DNA of 64,000 nucleotides from Paenibacillus vietnamensis (GCF_020169515.1 NZ_JAHMHW010000001.1:310001-374000), one strand, 5' to 3'. Positions 43,646 through 53,271 are shown, counted from the first letter of the stretch. Program-made: numbers and translations. Notes: generated by a model not told the origin, from the letters alone.

Positions 43646-46234
43646 TTGACAGTTGAACAATCCGTTATGCTTCGCTGGTTGAAGGAGCCGGCCGCAGAAA
43701 AGGCCGGCATAACGTGGGGGATCCCGTGGAAGGAAGGCGAGCTGCTGCGCGGCGAGGAGCTGACCTTGCAGGAAGCGGACAGCGGCGAACCGGTAGCCAT
43801 GCAGAGCTGGCCGACAGCCTTTTGGCCTGACGGCAGCATCAAATGGTCGGCTCATTCCGCCGTTGCAAATCCTTCTGGCCGGAGCGGCCTGAAGGTTGCG
43901 AAGGGGACGGGCGCGCCCGCCCGGCACCAGGTTACCGCCGAGGAAACGGAAACGGCGATTAAGCTGGATACGGGCGTTATGCAGATCGTGATCGGCAAGC
44001 GGGGTCAAGAGCTTATTGCGGGCATTTCGCGAGGCGGTTCCCTGCAGTGCAGCGGCGCAAGGCTGATTTCGATTAAAGAAACCCGAAGCCGCCTGACCGG
44101 GACGACCGTTACCAAGGAGGAGCCGTTTGCTTGCCGGATCCGTCATGCCGTCATCGAGCAGAGCGGCCCGGTGCGGGCCGTCGTGAAGGTGGAGGGCATG
44201 CACCGCCTGGAAAACGGATCGAAGGAATGGCTGCCTTTTTCCCTGCGTATTTATGTTTATGCCGGTTTGGAAACGATCCGCATCGTGCATACGTTTCATT
44301 ACGACGGCAATCCGAACGAGGATTTCATCAAAGGTCTCGGCATGCAGTTCACGGTGCCGATGAAAGGGCCTCTTTATAATCGGCATGTAAGATTAGCCGG
44401 AGACGGCGGCTGGTTCAGCGAGTCTCCGAAGACGCTGCACACGCGCCGGACAAAAGGCAAATACAGAGAGCTGTTCGAGCGCCAGACGCGCGGCGAAAGC
44501 GTCCGGTTCGACGAGGAGGAGGACCGGTATTTCCTCGGCCTGCTGGACGATTCGGCCGTATGGGACGATTTCAAGCTGGTCCAGCGTTCGTCGGAGCATT
44601 ACGGCATTTGGAAGCGTACTCAGCAGGAATGCTGCTGGCTGAAGTCTGCCGAAGGCCGGCGTTCCGGCGGTCTTGCCTATATTGGCGCCGAAGCCGGCGG
44701 ACTGGTGGCGGGGCTTCGACATTTTTGGCAGAAGCATCCCGCCGGCCTGGAAATTTCCGGTACGTCCGGGTCAGCGGCAGAGCTCACGCTCTGGCTCTGG
44801 TCACCGGACGGAGATGCGATGGACCTTCGCCATTACGATACGAAAACCCACGTGGAATCGTCGTACGAGGGCGCGGAGGAGCTGAGGGCGACGCCGTACG
44901 GAATCGCGAACACCAGCGAATTGATGATCTGGTGTACGGAGGAGACGCCGGGTCCGGAGCTGCTCCGGGCGATGGAGAGCCAGCTGGCTTCGCCGCCTGC
45001 GGTTGCCTGCACGCCGGAATATTTGCATGAAACGAAGGCATTCGGCTTATGGAGCCTGCCGGACCGCAGCACGCCGGAGAAAGCGCTGCTAGAGGAGCGG
45101 CTGGACGGGATCGCGGCCTTCTACATGAACGAGGTGGAGCAGCGGAAGTGGTACGGCTTCTGGGATTACGGCGATTTCATGCACAGCTACGACCCGGTCC
45201 GGCACGTATGGAATTACGATCTCGGGGGCTGCGCATGGCAAAATACGGAGCTCGTTCCGAATATGTGGCTGTGGGTTATGTTTCTGCGCTCGGGCCGGGA
45301 GGATTTGTTCCGGCTGGCCGAGGCGATGACGAGACATACGAGCGAAGTGGACGTGTATCATTTCGGTGAGTACGCAGGGCTCGGATCCAGGCATAATGTC
45401 GTCCATTGGGGCTGCGGCTGCAAGGAAGCGCGCATCGCAATGGCCGGCCTGCACCGTTATTACTATTATTTGACGGCCGATGAGCGCACCGGCGATCTGA
45501 TGGATGCGGTGAAGGACGCCGATTTTTCGACGGTCAATCTTGACCCGATGCGCGCGTATTTCCCGAAGGACGAGCACAAAACCCATATCCGGATCGGTCC
45601 GGACTGGGCAGCCTTCAGCTCGAATTGGATGACGAGATGGGAAAGATTCGAGGACGAGGCGTACCGGGATAAAATTTTGACGGGCATCGATTGCGTGAAA
45701 CAGGCGAATTTCGGCCTCATCTCCGGACCTACGTACGGCTACGATCCGGTTACCGGCGTCCTGACGCCGATGGGTGACGACAATTGGGGCCGGCATTTGG
45801 CGATCTGCATGGGAGCCCCGCAGGTCTGGTTCGAGCTGGCGGACATGCTGAAGGATCCGGAATGGGAAAGGCTGATGGCTGACTTCGGTCTGTTCTATTT
45901 GCTTCCGCAGGAGGAGAAGGATAAGCTGACCGGCGGCGCGATCAGCCACAGCCGCTTCGAGCACCCGGTGCTGAGCATTGCGATCGTCGCCTTCGGTGCC
46001 TTCTACAAGCAGGACGGGAAGGCGGCGAGAGCCGCTTGGGACGTGCTGCTGGAAAACCCGTTCGCCCGCGTCGATCTTCAAAGTGAAGCCAATCGCGTAA
46101 TGTATGTGGATTCGCTGCAGGAGATCGACTGGATCAATACGAACGAAGCCGCTCAATGGTCGCTAAACACGATCATCAGCCTGGAGCTGATCGAAAATTG
46201 GCTGCCGCAAAAGAAGGAGGCGGCCGTGCGATGA
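43646..46234 (+). CDS. YetA-like protein (PL26-type exo-rhamnogalacturonan lyase family)
   Basis: 862 residues from the TTG at 43646, which has GAGGAGG 8 bases upstream; the open frame upstream lacks such a site. No signal peptide, so cytoplasmic. The three-part layout (beta-rich N-terminal domain, central beta domain to about 450, alpha-helical C-terminal barrel) matches YetA of B. subtilis (857 residues) and the fungal exo-rhamnogalacturonan lyase PcRGLX. It would cut rhamnogalacturonan oligosaccharides after import. It overlaps the next gene by 4 bases. The family assignment is from layout and context, not alignment. Confidence 0.75.
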   Translation: MTVEQSVMLRWLKEPAAEKAGITWGIPWKEGELLRGEELTLQEADSGEPVAMQSWPTAFWPDGSIKWSAHSAVANPSGRSGLKVAKGTGAPARHQVTAEETETAIKLDTGVMQIVIGKRGQELIAGISRGGSLQCSGARLISIKETRSRLTGTTVTKEEPFACRIRHAVIEQSGPVRAVVKVEGMHRLENGSKEWLPFSLRIYVYAGLETIRIVHTFHYDGNPNEDFIKGLGMQFTVPMKGPLYNRHVRLAGDGGWFSESPKTLHTRRTKGKYRELFERQTRGESVRFDEEEDRYFLGLLDDSAVWDDFKLVQRSSEHYGIWKRTQQECCWLKSAEGRRSGGLAYIGAEAGGLVAGLRHFWQKHPAGLEISGTSGSAAELTLWLWSPDGDAMDLRHYDTKTHVESSYEGAEELRATPYGIANTSELMIWCTEETPGPELLRAMESQLASPPAVACTPEYLHETKAFGLWSLPDRSTPEKALLEERLDGIAAFYMNEVEQRKWYGFWDYGDFMHSYDPVRHVWNYDLGGCAWQNTELVPNMWLWVMFLRSGREDLFRLAEAMTRHTSEVDVYHFGEYAGLGSRHNVVHWGCGCKEARIAMAGLHRYYYYLTADERTGDLMDAVKDADFSTVNLDPMRAYFPKDEHKTHIRIGPDWAAFSSNWMTRWERFEDEAYRDKILTGIDCVKQANFGLISGPTYGYDPVTGVLTPMGDDNWGRHLAICMGAPQVWFELADMLKDPEWERLMADFGLFYLLPQEEKDKLTGGAISHSRFEHPVLSIAIVAFGAFYKQDGKAARAAWDVLLENPFARVDLQSEANRVMYVDSLQEIDWINTNEAAQWSLNTIISLELIENWLPQKKEAAVR

Positions 46235-46905
46235 TTCCTGAGGAATGGAAGCTGCTGTATCATAATGCGCTGAACAAAGAGGATGACGTGAAGGAGTTCA
46301 GGCTGGAGGGAGACGCGGCCGTAACCTTTCCGATGGGGAGGCTGCGGCTGGAGAGCACGAGGAATCCGGAGGAAGGCCAGAAGGCGAATTTCGTCTTCTG
46401 GTGCCCGTTGGAGTTTCCCGCCGATCTTGCCATCACTTGGGAGTTCAGGCCGATCCGCGAGCCCGGTCTTGCCATTATGTTTTTTGCCGCGAAAGGAGCC
46501 GGAGGCGCCGATTTGTTCGACGGCAGCCTGATGCCCAGAACGGGCGAATACGAGCAGTATCATCACGGAGAGATGAATGCTTTGCATTTGTCCTACTACC
46601 GGCGGCGCTGGCCGGAGGAGAGGCGGTTTCATACCTGTAATTTGCGCAAAAGCTACGGCTTCCATCTGGTCGCGCAGGGAGCGGATCCGCTCCCGCCGGT
46701 TGCGGACTGCACAGGCTTTTACCGGATGAGATTAGTAAAACGCGGCGATAACGTCGAATTTTCGATCAACGAGCTTCCCGTGCTGTCCTGGAAGGACGAC
46801 GGGATAACGTACGGAAAACCGCTTGGCGCGGGCCGGATCGGCTTCCGGCAGATGGCGCCTTTCATTGCGGAATATGCGAACCTGAACGTATACTCAATCG
46901 AATGA
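46231..46905 (+). CDS. YesU-like DUF1961 protein
   Basis: 224 residues from the ATG at 46231 (ATGA overlap with the YetA gene; AAGGAGG 10 bases upstream). It has a beta-jelly-roll-like composition with conserved-looking GEYEQYHHGEMNALHLSYYRR and TCNLRKSYGFHLVAQGADP. This size and these stretches fit the YesU/DUF1961 family, which in B. subtilis sits in the rhamnogalacturonan (yes) locus. Function is unknown, possibly carbohydrate binding or a lyase. Confidence 0.75.
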   Translation: MIPEEWKLLYHNALNKEDDVKEFRLEGDAAVTFPMGRLRLESTRNPEEGQKANFVFWCPLEFPADLAITWEFRPIREPGLAIMFFAAKGAGGADLFDGSLMPRTGEYEQYHHGEMNALHLSYYRRRWPEERRFHTCNLRKSYGFHLVAQGADPLPPVADCTGFYRMRLVKRGDNVEFSINELPVLSWKDDGITYGKPLGAGRIGFRQMAPFIAEYANLNVYSIE

Positions 46906-46941
46906 CATTTGTTATCAAACGGAAGGAGAAGGTAGACGAAC

Positions 46942-47742
46942 ATGCCGAAAATATTGCTTTGTTTTCCGGAGGGCAGACATAAAGCGCTTACGCTGAGCTA
47001 TGACGACGGAACGGTTGCCGACCGCAGGCTGATCGAGCTGTTGGGCCGATCGGGGCTGAAGGGAACTTTCCATCTAAACAGCGGACTGTTCGGCATTCCC
47101 GGACGGCTGACGGAGGAGGAAGCCGCCGGACTTTACGAGGGCCATGAAATTTCCGCTCACACGCTGACCCATCCGACGATCGCCAGATGTCCGCGGGAAC
47201 AGATCGTACACGAGATTATGGAGGACCGGAAAGGGCTGGAGCGGCTGGCAGGCTATACCGTCCGCGGCATGTCTTATCCGAACGGTTCCTTTAACCGTGA
47301 AATCAAAGGAATGCTGCCGTCGCTCGGCATCGAGTATTCCCGGGTAGTCGAATCGACGGGAGGTTTCGGCATGCCGGACGATTGGCTGGAATGGAAGCCG
47401 ACCTGTCACCACAAGGACCGGCTGTTGGAGCGGACGGAAACCTTTCTCGGCCTGCATAAGACGCAATACTTATATTTGATGTACGTATGGGGCCACAGCT
47501 ACGAATTCGATAACGACAACAATTGGGAGCTGATCGAGCGTTTCTGTGAGCTTGCAGGCGGTCATGACGACATTTGGTACGCAACGAACATCCAGATTTT
47601 GGATTATGTAAAAGCTTACGGTCAATTAAAATTTTCAGCGGATATGAGCTTCGTGCAAAATCCGACGGCCGGCAGCATTTGGCTTAGCGTTGACGGACGT
47701 ATCGTTGAGGTAAAGGGCGGAAGCCGAATCGATCTTGCATAG
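46942..47742 (+). CDS. Polysaccharide deacetylase-like protein (CE4/NodB fold)
   Basis: 266 residues. The NodB metal triad is visible: D21-D22 in LTLSYDDGTVADR, then H73 and H77 in ISAHTLTHP. MSYPNGSF fits motif 3. There is no signal peptide. CE4 enzymes remove acetyl groups from sugars; beside pectin-type enzymes it may deacetylate imported rhamnogalacturonan fragments. A lone CE4 fold without secretion is compatible with this intracellular role. Confidence 0.82.
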   Translation: MPKILLCFPEGRHKALTLSYDDGTVADRRLIELLGRSGLKGTFHLNSGLFGIPGRLTEEEAAGLYEGHEISAHTLTHPTIARCPREQIVHEIMEDRKGLERLAGYTVRGMSYPNGSFNREIKGMLPSLGIEYSRVVESTGGFGMPDDWLEWKPTCHHKDRLLERTETFLGLHKTQYLYLMYVWGHSYEFDNDNNWELIERFCELAGGHDDIWYATNIQILDYVKAYGQLKFSADMSFVQNPTAGSIWLSVDGRIVEVKGGSRIDLA

Positions 47743-47757
47743 GAGGATGAAACCGGA

Positions 47758-49023
47758 ATGAAAGTGGAGACGATAGACGCCGTTTTGCTTGAGAAAATCG
47801 ATATTCGCGCAGCTGGACCCCGCTGCAAAATGCTGCTGGGCGACTTGAACGGGGACGGCCGCATGGAGCTGCTGCTGGTGCAGCCCGATGACCGGAAGGA
47901 CGTGCGGTATATTCCGCATCAGGTGCAGTGCTTGACCGCATTCGATTTGAGCGGGAACCTGCTCTGGCAGACCGGGACACCCGATCCCGATCCGGGAAGC
48001 CACGGCTCGGACTATCCGGCCCAAATCTATGATATTGACGGCGACGGCAAGCTTGAGGCGCTGGCGGTCATGGACGGCAAATTCCAGGTGCTCGACGGGG
48101 CGACCGGCGAGCTGAAGAAAGCTTATCCGCTGCCTGATCCGCATGCCCATGACTGCATCATTATCGCTAATTTGACCGGCGGCAGCCGGGCCGGCGATAT
48201 CATATTGAAGGACAGGTACCATAAGCTTTGGGCGATGGACAACGAATTTAATCTGCTTTGGACGCATGAAGGCAATCCGGGTCATTTCCCATGGGTGTAC
48301 GATTTTGACGGCGACGGAAAAGACGAGGTCATGGCGGGCTACGACATGCTGGATTCGCAGGGCAAGGTGCTCTGGAGCTGCAAGGATCTGGACGATCACG
48401 CCGACTGCATCTGGGTAGGCGATGTGAACGGCGACGGGCGTCCCGAGCTGGTGATCGGCGGCAGCGTAACCGTTATGTACGACGCCGAGGGGCGCGAGCT
48501 GTGGCGGTATGAAGGCTCGGTGGAATCCCAGCATATTGCCCTCGGGCGGTTCCGAAAGGAGCTGCCGGGCCTGCAGGTGGCCGGACTGGACCGGCTCGTC
48601 CGCGAGGATGACGGCCTCGGCAAGAAGGGCAAGGACGCTTTGTTTTTGCTGGACTCGCAGGGCAAGGAGCTTTGGAAGGAAGACCGCAAGACGGACGGCT
48701 GGCTGACGATCATTGAGACGCTGCGCGGCTGGGAGCCGGATGCGCCGGATTACATTTTGGCCTACCGGAGAGGCGGCGGCGTCTATCCGGGCCTTTATGA
48801 CGGCCATATGAATCAGGTCGTGCGGTTCCCGGCGGAAGGCTATGCAGCGCATGTGGATTTACTGGGCACCGGAACGGAGCAGGTCATCATTTATAGCGAC
48901 GATACCGTCTCCATCTACGGCAGCGTCCGGCAGTCCTTAGGCGAGGACGCTTCCGGCGGGAAACCGCTTCCGCAGCCGAAGCGCCTGTACAGTTCGACGC
49001 TTTATCCGGGCGGAGAGGCGTAA
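47758..49023 (+). CDS. Cytoplasmic FG-GAP/VCBS-type beta-propeller protein
   Basis: 421 residues with no signal peptide or membrane helix. Calcium-type loops repeat through the protein: GDLNGDGRMEL, YDIDGDGKLEA, YDFDGDGKDEV, GDVNGDGRPEL. They resemble the loops of eight-bladed propellers such as family PL11 rhamnogalacturonan lyases (YesW/YesX), but the protein is shorter than those enzymes. It follows the deacetylase gene after 15 bases with AGGAGG, so it belongs to the same operon. It may be a lyase or a binding subunit. Confidence 0.75.
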   Translation: MKVETIDAVLLEKIDIRAAGPRCKMLLGDLNGDGRMELLLVQPDDRKDVRYIPHQVQCLTAFDLSGNLLWQTGTPDPDPGSHGSDYPAQIYDIDGDGKLEALAVMDGKFQVLDGATGELKKAYPLPDPHAHDCIIIANLTGGSRAGDIILKDRYHKLWAMDNEFNLLWTHEGNPGHFPWVYDFDGDGKDEVMAGYDMLDSQGKVLWSCKDLDDHADCIWVGDVNGDGRPELVIGGSVTVMYDAEGRELWRYEGSVESQHIALGRFRKELPGLQVAGLDRLVREDDGLGKKGKDALFLLDSQGKELWKEDRKTDGWLTIIETLRGWEPDAPDYILAYRRGGGVYPGLYDGHMNQVVRFPAEGYAAHVDLLGTGTEQVIIYSDDTVSIYGSVRQSLGEDASGGKPLPQPKRLYSSTLYPGGEA

Positions 49024-49120
49024 ACGGGAGTGGGAAGCTGAGACATGCAGGCATTGAGACGCTGAAGCTTCGGCGTTATTTGAAGAGAGCAGTTACGCTT
49101 GTCAGCGCACAAAACCTCAT

Positions 49121-49180
49121 AACACCTTCAAGAAATGGAGCCTTGTCGTAAGATAGGGTGCCAGCCTTGAAGGTGTTTTT
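49121..49180 (+). terminator. Terminator after the second glycan operon
   Basis: AACACCTTCAAG (49121-49132) pairs perfectly with CTTGAAGGTGTT (49166-49177), with a 33-base loop and a run of T. It lies 97 bases after the FG-GAP gene. The rest of the 237-base gap shows no gene. Confidence 0.8.
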
Positions 49181-49260
49181 GCGTTGAGTAATGGGGAGTG
49201 CGAAACATTCTAATTGAGGAATACGTCTTACATAAACAAACCGATACGGGGGGAGTCTCA

Positions 49261-49710
49261 TTGAACAAATTGAAATATATCAGAATTTTCCTATTGGCGG
49301 GAACAATTTTGAGCGGCTGCAGTCAATTTGGTCAAGAAAACAGTATATTGACCACTGGAGGAGTTGAAGAAGAAAGATTTAACGAAAACGATGCCATTGC
49401 GGTGGTATTAAATTCTCTGGCCAAAGATACCAACGAGTCATCTTCTTTCGTTTTTCCTTCTGAATCCGGAGAAACAAAACAGCTCGAAGCTGCAATAGGC
49501 GGCAAAGCCGGAACAACAACAAACGTGGAGTTAACTACGAATGTTGAAAAAAAGGACGAGTCTTTTATCGTCAAGCTAAATAAAGATTGGAATGTAACGG
49601 TAGGCAGCAAAGAAGTGGTCAGCTATTGGGAATATAAAGTGGACACCAAAGCAGGAGTAAAGCTTATAAAAAGTGAAGACAACGACAATAGGATCGCGTT
49701 AATCAAATAG
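49261..49710 (+). CDS. Small hypothetical lipoprotein, AT-rich
   Basis: 149 residues from the TTG at 49261, 6 bases after a G-rich site (GGGGGAG). The signal peptide ends at LSGC with C20 as lipid site. The mature part is short, acidic and Thr/Lys/Glu-rich, ending with a beta-rich stretch WNVTVGSKEVVSYWEYKV. No family is recognised. Its base composition and codon use (many AAA, ATT, TTA codons) are clearly AT-richer than its neighbours, which suggests acquisition from elsewhere. Confidence 0.8.
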   Translation: MNKLKYIRIFLLAGTILSGCSQFGQENSILTTGGVEEERFNENDAIAVVLNSLAKDTNESSSFVFPSESGETKQLEAAIGGKAGTTTNVELTTNVEKKDESFIVKLNKDWNVTVGSKEVVSYWEYKVDTKAGVKLIKSEDNDNRIALIK

Positions 49711-49747
49711 TTCCATGAGCTTAGTTCCATGTGGAGAGGGTGAAATA

Positions 49748-49822
49748 TTGAGTCGGGTAACTGCAAAAAGAGCAATAATCGTCATGCTTAGTATGGGGAT
49801 CTGTATACTGTCCTTGAAGTAG
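49748..49822 (+). CDS. 24-codon signal-peptide-like ORF, possibly a gene remnant
   Basis: A TTG start lies 7 bases after GAGAGGGTG and encodes 24 residues: basic N-terminus MSRVTAKRA, then a hydrophobic core ending GICILSLK and a stop. This looks like the beginning of an exported or lipoprotein gene whose remainder has been lost; it could also be a small membrane peptide. It sits in the AT-richer patch just after the lipoprotein gene. The rest of the gap to 50008 shows no gene. Confidence 0.3.
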   Translation: MSRVTAKRAIIVMLSMGICILSLK

Positions 49823-50008
49823 AGTTATCCAGCATATATGTAAAGAAAAACGCCGTCGGCTGGTATGTCGCCTCCCGAGGTACTGCTCCATAAAACAAGA
49901 AATATAAAAGTCGCTAATTTCTCTTTTTCCAAACCCCTTGCCCATTTATGATGAGTGTAAGGATTAAAGGTTTTGTGCGATCAAGGGCATAGGGAGGAGA
50001 AGACACCA

Positions 50009-50794
50009 TTGAAACCTTTCGTACAGCTGCTTCACTTTGGTTATCATCAGGCAATGAGCTGCATCTTTCCGGTTGCGATTTTTGGAACCTTGGCGGTCTC
50101 AAGCGCGATCGAGATGCCTTTCATACCTCGTTATGATGCCATTCTGCTTATCTTGCTTGGCGTGCAGTACCTCATGTACCGCAGCGGTTTAGAGACGCTC
50201 GACGAAATCAAAGTCATTTGTGTATTTCATTTGATCGGTTTGCTTCTGGAGATATACAAGGTATGGATGGGGTCATGGTCATATCCGGAGCCCGGGTATA
50301 CGAAGCTGCTCGGGGTTCCGCTCTATAGCGGATTTATGTATGCAAGCGTAGCAAGCTTTATGTGTCAGGTATGGCGGAGACTGCGGATGGATATGACCGG
50401 CTGGCCCGGGCTTGCGTCTTCGGCACTGCTTGGCGGGGCGATTTATCTCAATTTTTTCACCCATCATTTTATTCCGGATTTTCGCTGGTGGCTGACGGCG
50501 CTTGTATTCATTGTCTTCCGGAAAACCTGGATCATCTATCGGGTAAGGACGAAAACCTATCGTATGCCCTTATCGCTCGCATTTATCATTGTCGGTTTTT
50601 TCATTTGGCTGGCGGAAAATATTGCCACGTTTTTTGATGCCTGGAAATACCCGGACCAGCACCAAACCTGGCAGCTCGTCAGCTTCAGCAAGATCAGCTC
50701 CTGGTTCTTGCTTGTTATCATCAGCGTCATTATCGTGGCTCAGCTCAAACATGTAAAAGCTGGCCGGACATCGAACAGCACGTTTCACGACTGA
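50009..50794 (+). CDS. DUF817-family integral membrane protein
   Basis: 261 residues from the TTG at 50009, with GGGAGGAG about 10 bases upstream. Eight membrane helices are visible. LETLDEIKVICVFHLIGLLLEIYKV and GSWSYPEP are typical of DUF817/YoaT proteins. Function is unknown; a transport or enzyme role in the membrane has been suggested for the family. Confidence 0.8.
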   Translation: MKPFVQLLHFGYHQAMSCIFPVAIFGTLAVSSAIEMPFIPRYDAILLILLGVQYLMYRSGLETLDEIKVICVFHLIGLLLEIYKVWMGSWSYPEPGYTKLLGVPLYSGFMYASVASFMCQVWRRLRMDMTGWPGLASSALLGGAIYLNFFTHHFIPDFRWWLTALVFIVFRKTWIIYRVRTKTYRMPLSLAFIIVGFFIWLAENIATFFDAWKYPDQHQTWQLVSFSKISSWFLLVIISVIIVAQLKHVKAGRTSNSTFHD

Positions 50795-50825
50795 GAGTTC
50801 ACAAAAAACAGAGTCATCAAGGACT

Positions 50826-51980
50826 TCATTTCCCGCTTTTTGCCTTGGCTGCCGCTTTATACGCCGTCACTTTGTTTTTGCCCGACTTCTTCGACACGTA
50901 CATCGCTTCGTCGGCTTGCTTGATCAGCTCATGGAGCTCCTTGCTTTCCTTCGTCGTGCTGAAGCCGATGCTGACCGTTACCATCGTTTCCGATTCGATT
51001 CTGCGCCGGATCGATTCCGCCGCCGCCGCGGGCTTCACTTTCTCCGTGCCGATGCATGCGACCAGCTCTTCTCCGCCATACCGTCCCGCCGCCCCGTTGC
51101 CGCCCGTCTCCTCCTTCAATATGCCGGCTGCCTGCCTGAGAACGGAATCCGCCTTGTGATGCCCATATGTATCGTTCAACAGCTTGAAGTTATCCAAATC
51201 GCAAAAAATGACCGCCGCCGATTTGCTCTGACGAAGCAGGCGGGCGGCTCTCAGCTCAAAATGCCTGCGGTTATAAAGGCCGGTCAACCCATCCGCAATC
51301 GAGGATTGATAGGTAAGCTGCAAGCGGTCGAGCACCCACTCGAACAGCTGCACGAACAACAAGGCGCAATAGACGACCGGCAGCAGTCTGCCAAGGAGCG
51401 TCAGCCAGCCGACGGACTGTGCGAATGCATACGCATCCGCAAGCCGGGCGAGCTCGCCGGCGAAATACACGAGAAGCCCGGCGTAGTAGCTGGTGCCCAT
51501 GGCCGCTGCTCTTGACCCGAGCATGATCATCAGGATGACGATGACGCCGTACAGATCGGCCGCAGGAAAGCCGAAGCCTGCAGACGCCGCCGAGGGACCT
51601 GCCGCGTACCCGATGCCGGCCGCCGCGAACGCCAATAGACCCATCGCAACAAAAGGAGCGGCTTTCAAATGAATGGAGCGGCCGGTATGTAATTTCATGA
51701 AAACAAAGTTTATAATGATAAATGAAACGATTTGCAGCAGGTATCGTCCCAAATAGAGCCGAGCGGATGCCGCAGCGCCCGTAACGGCGGACGCAGCTGC
51801 CGGCAGCTGCGCCGCAATCATAAGCAATAATGCGAGAATAAGCCATGAATAAAGCTGCTTGCTGCGGTAGCTGGCGTACAGCCTCAGCGACATAAGGAGC
51901 ATGAGCAGTAAAATGACGGTTTGGGACGCAAGGAACAGCAGCCGGCTGTCCGGTCCCGCGAGCCATTGCGTAAAAGTCAT
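50826..51980 (-). CDS. Membrane diguanylate cyclase (GGDEF domain)
   Basis: 384 residues. Seven or so hydrophobic segments fill the first 220 residues (7TM-like sensor). The catalytic domain has DGLTGLYNRRHFE, DLDNFKLLNDTYGHHKAD and the active site GGEEL in RYGGEELVA. An RxxD inhibitory site is not seen at the usual place before GGEEL, so product inhibition may be weak. It makes c-di-GMP from two GTP. The gene faces the DUF817 gene tail to tail. Confidence 0.92.
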   Translation of the reverse strand: MTFTQWLAGPDSRLLFLASQTVILLLMLLMSLRLYASYRSKQLYSWLILALLLMIAAQLPAAASAVTGAAASARLYLGRYLLQIVSFIIINFVFMKLHTGRSIHLKAAPFVAMGLLAFAAAGIGYAAGPSAASAGFGFPAADLYGVIVILMIMLGSRAAAMGTSYYAGLLVYFAGELARLADAYAFAQSVGWLTLLGRLLPVVYCALLFVQLFEWVLDRLQLTYQSSIADGLTGLYNRRHFELRAARLLRQSKSAAVIFCDLDNFKLLNDTYGHHKADSVLRQAAGILKEETGGNGAAGRYGGEELVACIGTEKVKPAAAAESIRRRIESETMVTVSIGFSTTKESKELHELIKQADEAMYVSKKSGKNKVTAYKAAAKAKSGK

Positions 51981-52102
51981 AAAATAACCACCATTATGTA
52001 AGATTTGAACCCGCGCTTTACAGAAACATACGTTCTACTATATCATGTTTAACGGTAAACGAATAGATTAGCATTAGGATTTACGTTGAAGGGATGGGAC
52101 GA

Positions 52103-53233
52103 ATGAACATATTGCAGGCATTATTTTTTCCACCGGAGCAGCCGGGCGGAGTATCGTCGATGGTCCCGTACATTCAGGAAAGATTTTTGAAACTCGGCTG
52201 GCAGATGGAACTGTTTTCGCTGCCGAAGCGGGTGAGGGGAAAAGGTCAGGAGCCGGTCGTGTTCGATACCTTCGATCATACGGCCTTTAACGGTAATGCG
52301 ACGGTCGACAAATATATACAAACCTACCAGGACTACGTCTGGTGGACGAAAATGCGCGTCAAAAAAAATTACGACATTATCCACGCGCATCACCCGATCG
52401 CCGCGCTTGTCATGAAGCAGCTGTTTCCCGACACGCCGCTGGCGGTTACGATCCACTCCAGCTATGAGCGGGAGCTTATTTTAAACGGAAAAATCAAGGA
52501 AGGCGGTCCGGAGCATCGATTTCTGATGAGCATTTACCGGGAGCTGGAAGTGAAGGCGGATCAGCTGCTGACGGTATCGGAGTCGTTCCGTTCCTATCTG
52601 TCGCCGTTCATCGAGCAGCCGGACCTTATCAAGGTTATTCCGAACGGTTTTGACGAAAAGAGATTCAAGCCCATCGCGCACGACAACGCGATTACGCAGC
52701 TGATTACAGTATGCAGGCTCGTTCCCGCCAAAGGGTTAGATGTGCTGCTGCATGCCTGTGCCATGTTGAAAAAGCAGGGCCATCCATTCGTGCTGCATAT
52801 TATAGGGGACGGCCCGATCCGCGAGGAGCTGGAAGCGCTCGCTGTCAGCCTGGACTTATACGATGACATTATTTTTTACGGCTATATGCTGCATCCGGAG
52901 GAGTTCATGCCTTTCTTCGACGTTTTCGTCCTTCCTTCGCGCGCCGAAGCGTTCGGCTCCGTATTCGCGGAAGCGGCGCTGTGCTGGCTCGCTCTGGTCG
53001 GAACGAATGTCGGGGGCATCGCAGAGCAAATCGACGACGGCGTCAACGGCCTGCTCGTACCGCCCGAGGATCCGGCCGCGCTTGCCGCTGCGCTTGAGAA
53101 GCTGGTTACCGATCCGACGTACCGGTACAACCTCGCCAGGTCGGGCTGGGATAAGGCGAAGAAGGTCTATTCGCTTGCGCGCGTCATTTCGCAGCTTAAG
53201 AAGGTATATATTCAGATGAAACCGGAGGAATAG
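52103..53233 (+). CDS. GT4-family glycosyltransferase
   Basis: 376 residues from the ATG at 52103, 9 bases after GAAGGG; the ATG at 52094 lies inside that site. The GT-B fold is shown by PEQPGGVSSMV in the N-terminal domain and by EAFGSVFAEAALC (E-x7-E motif) in the C-terminal nucleotide-sugar domain. GT4 enzymes use activated sugars such as UDP-glucose with retention. No cell-wall or exopolysaccharide genes are nearby, so the acceptor is unknown. Confidence 0.92.
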   Translation: MNILQALFFPPEQPGGVSSMVPYIQERFLKLGWQMELFSLPKRVRGKGQEPVVFDTFDHTAFNGNATVDKYIQTYQDYVWWTKMRVKKNYDIIHAHHPIAALVMKQLFPDTPLAVTIHSSYERELILNGKIKEGGPEHRFLMSIYRELEVKADQLLTVSESFRSYLSPFIEQPDLIKVIPNGFDEKRFKPIAHDNAITQLITVCRLVPAKGLDVLLHACAMLKKQGHPFVLHIIGDGPIREELEALAVSLDLYDDIIFYGYMLHPEEFMPFFDVFVLPSRAEAFGSVFAEAALCWLALVGTNVGGIAEQIDDGVNGLLVPPEDPAALAAALEKLVTDPTYRYNLARSGWDKAKKVYSLARVISQLKKVYIQMKPEE

Positions 53234-53271
53234 CCAAAGGCGTCCATTTATAGAAGACGGGAGGAGATCAC

